A stretch of DNA of 23,939 nucleotides from Priapulus caudatus (Eukaryota; Priapulida; Priapulimorpha; Priapulimorphida; Priapulidae), in NCBI RefSeq assembly GCF_000485595.1, contig NW_014577296.1, positions 24,847 through 48,785 of the forward strand, given 5' to 3'. A program made the translations under genes and the position numbers. How positions within the stretch are numbered: the first letter of the stretch is position 1; the number at the start of each line of letters is the position of its first letter. The notes beneath the pieces are model-generated. The model was not told the DNA's origin. It made no database searches and worked only from the letters and a program-made list of their open reading frames with translations. This document shows positions 17,234 through 23,939 of this stretch, piece by piece.

Positions 17234-20065
17234 TCATGGGCTCTTGATGGCATGCATTCTATCGAATCGTCGGCCATTACTGCCCTGCTAAAGCGCACCC
17301 CGAATGGCTAAAGTATTGTAAAGACTTGTAAAGTATTGTAAAGACACGGTATTGTAATTCTTTACAGATATCGTGCTCGCGCGTGCGTGCCGATACCGTC
17401 GTTGCAGTGTAGTATAAGAGCAACGTTGATTTCCGTGCACGCGCACAGATTCAGTTTATTATGTTCACGTTCGTTAATTACGAGCATGATGCAATTATCA
17501 TCCGGTCGATTTGGCTACGCGCGTATGTCAGAGGTTGGGTGAATCGACGCTTTTGTCTTGATGATGTGATAAGAGCGGCTGTATGCAATTGGGCTTACTT
17601 TGAGGGCTGTGTGACTCCATGGAGTCATGCTCTAACTTGCATGTCTTGGCGAGCTTGTTCGCCCACGTCTGCGCCAGCACCGCCGCATCATCGTACCATT
17701 TCTATAACGAAAGAAATATCGACAGCTCATTTTAAATAGCGTCCAGTGAATAACACATCATCTTGCTATATTAGTAACCGCAGCTCGGGTTACAGTTTAT
17801 ATCCCACCTGTTTGTCTTAACGACGTCTACCTGGCGTATTTACGGCACATATAACTCATATAGTCATGCAAGCATACAAAAAGTATAAAGTAATCGTAAT
17901 ATATCGTAGTAACAAAGCGCATACGCGGGCGCATTTTAGAAACTACAGCGGTAATTTTGATGAGACTACGTTATTACTCGTATTATCGTTGCATATCTGC
18001 ACTATACACCGACTTATTGATAGTTGATACTGAACCTTTGACATGTTTGTATCATTACCGCCACATTAAACAGCTTACCGGAGCGGTGATTGTCGCGACC
18101 TGTATGTAATTGTTATAACATAATATTGGACGCACTCAAAATGTCGAATTAAGAGTACATCTTTTGCTATTTCCCCTCAGTCTTGCGCGTTATATTTCGC
18201 ATTGAACACACCACGTTTACCAGCTACATTTACGTCACTAGAACGTTAGATAACGATCGGGGATGGACGCTAGTTGCTCTATAGTCAATCGACTTTGGAA
18301 CAGTAAGGGTGGCAGTCAATGGCAGGTAGAACGGCCACGGTGGTACGGTAGTACGGTTTCTAAAAAAAATATTCCCGATTTGACACGTGCGAGCTAACAT
18401 GCAGAAACGAAGTTATTTTTACGATGCTTTTAGTAAGCCGTATATAATGCAGTGATAATGCCGCCTTAAAGACCGTAATCTTGTACGCGCGCTCTTCTTA
18501 TGGCATTCCTAGAACCATTAACCCGCATTCACATGCAGTAGTGCCGAGCTATAATACAATCGTAATAAAACTACAAGTTTGCGGCGGTGTAATGAAATCT
18601 CTTTTTAAAACTTTGTGGTCTTTAAACCTGTTTCGCTTCATTAACCTTCGTTCCGAAACGCGCGACTGTCCTGCCAATTTCGATACAAGTCGGAACATCT
18701 AAGCCGCGCGCAGCCTCGCAACTTCTATCCATCGTAGACCGAGTTTCTACACCAAACTGACTTCGTTCTCACGCGCATGGCTCGGTACCGCGACCTGTCA
18801 TGAATCCACGCGCGCACTCTAAAAACACTGTAGTCAAAATATAGTAGTCAAATAAATTTAACTAGTACAACGATTAAATTTGACTAGCATAATAGTTAAA
18901 TATGGTCTTAAACAGCAGCTTGACTATTTGTGTTAATCAAAAAGATTTGACTTGCCAAATAGTCAGTATTTCCGGCGCATTAGCCGGTAAGTTGCCCAGC
19001 AACAGTGTTGGTAAAAAAACAAGAGCACGTTTGAAGCTAACGGCATTTGTTCAGTGTGTTGAAGTGCATTTGTTCAGTGTGTTGAAGTGCATTTGTTCAG
19101 TGTGTTGAAGTGCATTTGTTCAGTGTGTTTGTTCCGTGACGAATCCACGTATTTAGCTGCACGATACTGGGGAATCGACGTACGACATGCGCGCGCGGTC
19201 GCATGTGGAGTGTAGAGTATTATAAGCATGAAGAAGGTAAGAAACGGTGTCAGCCGGGCTGGAAAGGGAATGAATGTTGTTGGACTGAATGGCGGTAGCA
19301 GAGTGTATGTGGAGTGTAGAGTATATAAGCATGAAGAAGGTAAGAAACGGTTTCGGCCGGGATGGAAAGGGAATGAATGAGGGGCTGAATGGCGGTGGAA
19401 GAGTGTATGTGGAGTGTAGAGTGTAAGCATGATCAAGGCAGGAAACGGTATCGGCCGGGCTGGGAAGGGAATGAATGTTGTTGGACTGAATGGCGGTAGC
19501 AGAGTGTATGTGGAGTGTAGAGTATATAAGCATGATGAAGGTAAGAAACGGTGTCGGCAGGGCTGGGAAGGGAATTAATGATGGACTAAATGATTGGTTC
19601 TCGTCGCAAGACTCGAGAGAGGTTGGGTAACGCAAGCCGCTAAACAGCGAGCGATAGAGTCACCCGATTGTAAACGAGGGCGTCGTTGTCAGAAACATCG
19701 TAAAGTTAATGCTAATGTTAATGCTAAGATAGCACATACAACTAATGTTAATGTTATACGAGAATAGCTTTGACAGAAATCGCATCGCAGCTATGAGAAA
19801 ACGTTTGAAGAACTGCGAGAAAACGATAATGTTGTTACTGACAACAGCCACTGCTCATCGTCTCACGAAGGAGAGCGGTAGACTTCGTATTACTGAAACG
19901 CGGAGGTAGACGCTGTGGCTAGGAAGACCGGCGGCCTGTCGCACCTACCAGCTTCACCATGCTCGATGACTTCTCGGACGCGCGCATCTTGTTGTGTATC
20001 GTCAGAATCTGCTGTTGATCGGAGCCGGCCAAGTCGCGCTTCGGCTTCTCCTCACCGAGCATGCG
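16334..20065 (-). CDS. Secreted CAP-superfamily (SCP/CRISP-like) protein, exons 2-5, partial
   Basis: Four exons read in consistent phase on the minus strand: 20065-19949 (39 codons), 17701-17599, 17124-16976 and 16523-16334. Acceptors are ttcgttatag, atacttgcag and ctcgctag; donors are gtaggt, gtaagc, gttagg and gtacgt. The CAP domain unfolds in order: QQQILTIHNKMRA (helix 1, HNxxR motif); KWYDDAAVLAQTWANKLA and LEHDS (metal-site-type His); CGQNI, W-x2-A-x3-W-x2-E and F-x-YG; GHYEQ joined to IVW (CAP1 signature across the exon 4/5 junction); VGCGFAKC, VCNYCP (CAP2); and APCSQCEAGCEPDGIFC, a cysteine-rich hinge. CAP proteins are extracellular, disulfide-bonded and mostly non-enzymatic; roles range from sperm function and defence to secreted glandular products. 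The specific role here is unknown. CAP1 has Glu where Thr/Ser/Val is usual, and CAP4 has Gln (GQNI). Exon 5 ends in phase 1 and the final exon is not located. Introns hold minisatellites. Confidence 0.88.
17190..17233. repeat. (TAA/ATT)n microsatellite in a CAP intron
   Basis: About fourteen TAA units in the 0.47-kb intron between the third and fourth CAP exons. Confidence 0.9.
17309..17346 (+). repeat. Short tandem duplication in a CAP intron
   Basis: The 17-mer taaagtattgtaaagac occurs twice with a 20-base period. Confidence 0.75.
17750..19040. other. CAP intron sequence without further features
   Basis: Part of the 2.2-kb intron between CAP exons 2 and 3. I see no additional exon, RNA or transposon in it. 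A few AGT(C)AAAT-type short repeats occur at 18832-18903. Confidence 0.4.
19043..19130 (+). repeat. 23-bp tandem repeat (about 3.8 copies)
   Basis: The unit gcatttgttcagtgtgttga + agt starts at 19043, 19066, 19089 and 19112 with essentially no variation. It is a recent intronic array. Confidence 0.9.
19205..19610 (+). repeat. ~101-bp minisatellite, four copies
   Basis: Units beginning gtggagtgtagagta start at 19205, 19309, 19409 and 19510. Each contains aagcatga-(a/t)gaaggtaagaaacgg, a cggc(c/a)ggg(c/a)tgg block and gactgaatggcggt. Unit lengths are about 104, 100 and 101. It lies within the CAP intron. The open frames on its minus strand are periodic repeat translations, not a gene. Confidence 0.9.
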
Positions 20066-20370
20066 CTGTGTACGCAGACGATGTGTTGTTAATTAGGAGA
20101 CGTGATCATATCGTACGGAAAACGTAATTCACGAGGATTTGTAAACAGTAATCTTTGATGAATCCGTACGACTGCAAAAGGTCACAGGCCGCTTTTCAAG
20201 AAATTTCTGTTAATTAATCAGCTCTATCAAAAACATTAATGCGAACGCAGGTGAGCTACAGCATTAACTCATTCTACAACATCTACAGCATTCTCATTCT
20301 ACAGCATTAACTCATTACAAATCACAAAACCGCCAAATAGTTGAAGTCTGTGACGTCCTACATACACTGT

Positions 20371-20378
20371 CTTTTATA
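20371..20378 (-). promoter_or_regulatory. Possible TATA box upstream of CAP exon 2
   Basis: The minus strand reads gcgtgTATAAAAGacagtg about 310 bases before CAP exon 2. It could mark an alternative promoter, but no signal-peptide start codon is seen between it and exon 2. It may be chance. Confidence 0.2.
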
Positions 20379-20491
20379 CACGCGCAGTTCTGTTTGTGAG
20401 TCTATGGCACATGCCTTTTGTTAGCGGCAGCAATATTTTCGATTGAAATTTTTCTTCTTTTCGCTTTCCTCTTTTCTACAATAACAATCTG

Positions 20492-22364
20492 CTATATTAG
20501 TCCATGAGCCAATACCAACAAAATGACATATCGGTACCATTTTGAGGGACAAAGGCTCACTATAATTTTTTGAAAGATCATCAGCTTGGGCACATTTTTC
20601 AGTATGATGGACATTTCCAAGTGGTAGCCTTATACCTTTTTTGTGGGAAAATATGCGTTTATAGGGGGTAAAATCACGTTTTTGAAAGTTTCCTTATAAA
20701 AAGGGCATGAACAGCTAGAAAAAATCAAAAGGTGGAAATTATGACCAGTACAAGGGCTGTCGTTTTTACATCATATAATCAAAAATTTTCTCAACGGTTG
20801 CCATGGCAACAGCCATTTTGGGGCAAAAATACGTTTTTTGGTGCCAAACCTTTAAAAATTCATATCTCCGGATTCACATAAAATATTTGAGTGCTTTTAA
20901 CGGCAAACCTATTCTGAGAGTCTTAGGCAGTTTCTTAATTACCTTTGTGTACAATATATGTAGACAGAATTGTCAATTATGGGGTAAAAACATATTCAAA
21001 ATGCCGTTTTTAGGAAAATGGCAGAAACGCGTGATTTGGAGATTCCTGATACATAGCTATCAATGTCAAAGGCTATCAAAGTGAGTAAATTAGTAAATTA
21101 GTTTACTTAATCAATATCTTCTCAGAAGGTTCTTCCAGGGAGTGCTTTAAGGACGCCAGTGCAATCGTGGAGTAAGGCTTCATAAATTGGTGTATGAAGC
21201 ACTTCTCCAGTTAGCATGGAAGGAAGTCGTACAATCACTGAAAGCTTTGCACCCCGAGCTTGAAGATGCAGTTAGATGTATTGAGGCAGCATGTGATGAT
21301 TTATGTCAGACAACTCTTACTGACATCCTGATGAATCCAAGCATAGCCAAGATTCTTAGCTACTTTGAGACTTTCCTTGACAATATGCGAGATGAAAGTA
21401 GAGGGGAGCTTGCAGCCTTCTGGATGTCTTACATCGATATGGTAGACATCATGCTGGGTCTGATGCGTGCATCTAGAGAAGGTGACTGGTTGTCGCATCT
21501 CCACTCGTTTTAAGCTCTGCTGTACTGGGCCTTCGCATACGACCGAGTAAACTACTCGCGTTATGGTTCAGTCTACTTGGCACAAATGCCACAACTAGCA
21601 AGTAGCCACCCAGATGTGCATGCATACCTGTCGGATGGAGGCTTCTCCGTTCAACGTGGGTCAGGAAATCATTTTGGAAAAATCTCTGTTGACCAGACAA
21701 TTGATGAAACAGTCAGCAAAGACACCAAAACACCAGGAGGTACAAAAGGATTCAGCTTGAAATCCTCAGCTGTCAGCAGGTACTATATGACCTCAGAGTA
21801 TCACAGCCTTTCTCTGAGACAAATCAGAGACATGGTGAGTCAGCCGAATCCAAATTTAACCCATGCTGATCTTCAGGCTAGCCGCATTTAGAGAGACTAA
21901 TCTGACGTATGTTCTACTACATACATCATACTTTCATATACAGTTCGCATTCTAGAAGACGAATGGATTTATCCAATGAGTGAGAATCAGCCCGAGATAT
22001 TAATTTTTAAAGTTTTGTCATAAAAATACTCTTTTTTTCCAAAATGGCCGTTGCCATGGCAACCGTTGAGAAAATTTTTGATGATAGGATGTAAAAACGA
22101 CAGCCCTTGTACTGTTCATAATTTCCACCTTTTGATTTTTTTCTAGCTGTTCATGCCCTTTTTATAAGGAAAATTTCAAAAACGTGATTTTACTCCCTAA
22201 AAGCATATTTTCTCACAAAAAAAGGTATAAGGCTACCACTTGGGAATGTCCATCATACTGAAAAATGTGCCCAAGGTGATGATCCTTCAAAAATATATAG
22301 TGAGCCTTTGTCCCTCAAAATTGTAGGTCCTACCTACTTGTGTATTGGCCCATGGACTATATAG
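20492..22364. mobile_element. DNA transposon with ~385-bp terminal inverted repeats
   Basis: The left arm (20492 to about 20877) and right arm (about 21980-22364) are inverted copies. Shared blocks include the outer CTATAT(T)AGTCCATG, gagggacaaaggctcacta, ggctaccacttgg, ctagctgttcatgccctttt, aagggctgtcgtttttac and ttgccatggcaac. Divergence with indels shows it is not very recent. The interior carries a decayed gene (21187-21891). No clear target duplication is visible at the tips. It sits in the region between the CAP signal-peptide-like exon and exon 2. Confidence 0.8.
21187..21891 (+). pseudogene. Transposon-borne protein of unknown function, one in-frame stop
   Basis: A single frame runs across the interior of the long-inverted-repeat element, interrupted only by TAA at 21511-21513. 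The upstream part contains YIDMVDIMLGLMRASREGDW. The downstream part contains FAYDRVNYSRYG, HPDVHAYL, GGFSVQ, VDQTIDETVSKDTKTPGGTKGFS and AVSRYYMTSEYHSL. I recognise this Q-T-I-x-E-T-V-x-K-D-T / P-G-G-T-K-G-F pattern as a recurrent repetitive protein of aquatic invertebrate genomes, but cannot name a family or function confidently. A strong splice donor (ATG-gtgagt) at about 21835 suggests the real exon ends there and the final 18 codons are intron read-through. The 5' end of the gene is missing or in other exons. Confidence 0.6.
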
Positions 22365-22495
22365 TGGCAAAGTTACATGCGTGCGTGTAGACGTGATACG
22401 CAGATTCACTATATTAGTTAAAGCCGAACCATATTATCCCTAAGTTGCTACACGTGAGAGGACCGAAGCTATAAGTAACACGTACTGCAACCAGC

Positions 22496-22720
22496 ATGTG
22501 GTCGTCGATCCTCACGTTTAGCATTGGGATACCGTTTGCTGTGTTGATGGTCCATGCTGCTAGAAACAAACACCCATTAGTCTGTAACGGCAACGAGTGG
22601 GTACGAAACGTCACTGCGCTGCTTAATGAGTTAAACCACGGGTTTACCTTCATTATGCAGCGTAATCAATGGACGATTCATGCTAAGACATGCGGCGGAT
22701 TAGAACAAATTGGTTGCTAA
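22496..22720 (+). CDS. Hypothetical 74-residue ORF with hydrophobic N-terminus
   Basis: The ORF starts with MWSSILTFSIGIPFAVLMVHA, which could act as a signal peptide or membrane segment. A polar part with three cysteines (residues 30, 65, 74) follows, ending at TAA 22718-22720. An in-frame TAA at 22472-22474 makes this ATG the first available. No family is recognised. A minus-strand open frame (22653-22414) overlaps it and cannot also be real. It lies between the CAP exon 1 candidate and the long-inverted-repeat transposon. No nearby promoter or poly(A) signal supports it. Confidence 0.22.
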   Translation: MWSSILTFSIGIPFAVLMVHAARNKHPLVCNGNEWVRNVTALLNELNHGFTFIMQRNQWTIHAKTCGGLEQIGC

Positions 22721-22999
22721 GTCATTACGTTGTTATGGCCATCCGTCGCTAGTCACAGATTCGCCAGCGACGGTGTTGAGTAAGCACGACAAAAGTATTC
22801 TCCATAAATTCTAACTATAGCGCAGAACTCAATTTCGAGTATCAAAGTTTATCGAATAATATCAAAGTTTATCCAATAAAGACGTAAATTTATACATTGC
22901 TGTAAAGCAGCGCAGTAATTAACTACCTAAACTAAACATTATGAATTCAACGTACTACATATCAAGGAAGGAAAGACGAGTTAAATTCAATGCACATAC

Positions 23000-23045
23000 C
23001 TGAAATGGCAAGTACCACGAAGATACGTAGCATGGAGACGCCCAT
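23000..23045 (-). CDS. Signal-peptide exon, probable exon 1 of the CAP gene
   Basis: The minus strand encodes MGVSMLRIFVVLAIS, a compact secretory signal peptide, ending at a perfect donor TTTCAG-gtatgt in phase 1. A TATA box lies 86 bases upstream of the ATG. It has the right strand and character to be the start of the CAP gene 2.9 kb downstream. However, CAP exon 2 begins in phase 0, so one intermediate exon is unseen or this exon belongs to another gene. An overlapping upstream ATG (23050-23048) would give phase 0 but a peptide unlike a signal sequence. Confidence 0.55.
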
Positions 23046-23130
23046 TGCATGAAATCTTCGTATGCACAGAAAATCGACCGTTGTCTAACGCCGTACACGT
23101 AGCTGCAGTCGTATTTCCCAGCTACTGTCC

Positions 23131-23140
23131 TTATATATAA
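23131..23140 (-). promoter_or_regulatory. TATA box for the signal-peptide exon
   Basis: The minus strand reads ggcTTATATATAAggacag. A start site about 30 bases on (near 23105-23110) would leave a 5' leader of roughly 60 bases before the ATG at 23045. Strong TATA promoters are typical of highly expressed tissue-specific secreted-protein genes. Confidence 0.55.
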
Positions 23141-23159
23141 GCCCCGTACGTAATACCTA

Positions 23160-23825
23160 GCTGCGCCATTTGCATTTTATACATGAGCTAGCCGGCCACA
23201 GGTGGTACACGTACCCTCATACGTAGCATCAGGGTGCTTACGAAATTATCGCATTAATGTATCGAATAAAACCTTCGCAATAATTTAACCGATATGATTA
23301 TTTCGCCCCTTCCCACGTTATAAGTTAACTCACCTCGCCACCATACTACCGCATGGAAATACGCGACGGAAAAGAATTGCCAGCCATCCTAATTTAAATA
23401 AAATTACTCGTAAGATCTGTAGTCGTTTCATCGTATGTTTTGTTCCATGATGCAGGATTGCAAAATTGTTATTGTAAAATGTTTATATCGCCGCTGTTAT
23501 CGTCGTGTAGTAATAGCTTAATTTCTATACGACCATCAAAGATGAGGGACACCGGTGATATAGCGTATAATTAGAATTGCAAATATGTTTTTTTATGTAG
23601 AGCTCTTACTATAATAAATTCCCCCCTCATAGCTAATGATCTGTAAGTAATTATGCGAGGAAATACTGTTATTTGGGTTTTCATCATTATGCGAAAACTC
23701 CTTGTTGGGTTTTTGGAATATTATTATTATTAATAATAACTGCTCAAAATCTCATTCGATTGTAAAAAGGGTTAAAATTCTGTACATGGGGTTTATATGA
23801 AATATATCTATCTCAGGCGGGTCCC
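23160..23825. other. No supported gene
   Basis: AT-rich sequence upstream of the TATA box. I see no open frame or RNA worth calling. Confidence 0.45.
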
Positions 23826-23886
23826 TATAGTTACTTTAACTGTGCGTGCGTACGTTCTTACGTTCGTGCGTGCGCGTGTGCGTATG

Positions 23887-23888
<2 letters not shown>

Positions 23889-23939
<51 letters not shown>
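23889..23939 (+). repeat. (GT)n microsatellite at the window end
   Basis: A pure GT tract of about 25 units running to the last base, preceded by gtgcgtgcgta-type alternating sequence from about 23842. The array may continue beyond the window. Confidence 0.95.

Noticed and set aside
19153-19635. Long minus-strand open frames with repeated LHSTYTLPP-type segments, or a CRISPR-like array
   Set aside because: Periodic translation of a 101-bp minisatellite. Units are contiguous with no distinct spacers, and the genome is eukaryotic.
20803-21084. 93-residue open frame inside the long-inverted-repeat transposon
   Set aside because: Its first part lies within the noncoding inverted arm and the rest lacks motifs; more likely untranslated or intron sequence of the element.
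1-23939. tRNA or rRNA genes
   Set aside because: No cloverleaf with a GGTTCGANTCC-type T-loop and no rRNA-like conserved stretch was noticed on either strand. A covariance search was not possible.

Overview
The window is nuclear DNA from a metazoan, most likely an aquatic invertebrate. Spliced genes have consensus GT/AG junctions, low-GC introns are rich in microsatellites, and there are Penelope-like retroelements and many foldback DNA transposons. Nothing in it is bacterial. I cannot name the species from sequence alone.

Two host genes are well supported. (1) PNKP, the DNA-end-healing polynucleotide 5'-kinase/3'-phosphatase, lies on the + strand at 9687-11976. It has two coding exons and an FHA - phosphatase - kinase layout, is intact, and has a poly(A) signal just downstream. 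(2) A secreted CAP-superfamily (SCP/CRISP-like) protein lies on the - strand. Four in-phase exons (20065-19949, 17701-17599, 17124-16976, 16523-16334) build almost the whole CAP domain up to its cysteine-rich hinge. A signal-peptide-like exon (23045-23000) with a TATA box behind it (23140-23131) is the probable 5' end, but one small exon or a different junction is missing between it and the domain. The 3' terminal exon was not found.

The left 9.3 kb is a repeat landscape. Two defective Penelope-like elements (PLE A 951-2516, PLE B 7319-9322) share the same coding lesions and carry an inverted copy of their own 3' end at the 5' end. Between them are a hAT-like MITE (3384-3889) and a 1.5-kb foldback cluster (4582-6054). 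In that cluster four elements, all with ends of the form TAG...CTA, are strung together by five exact copies of the 9-mer GCCCGCCCT. A hAT-like foldback with an 8-bp target duplication sits inside the outermost end of the first. This series of insertions into one target site is the most unusual structure in the window.

The stretch from 12.0 to 16.3 kb has no gene I can support; it holds microsatellites and small repeats. The CAP introns hold two minisatellites, an (ATT)n tract and a 1.9-kb DNA transposon with very long terminal inverted repeats and a decayed gene of unknown function (20492-22364). Parts of the PLE B region differ from PLE A by dense single-base insertions that stop abruptly near 8850, so local consensus quality there is suspect.
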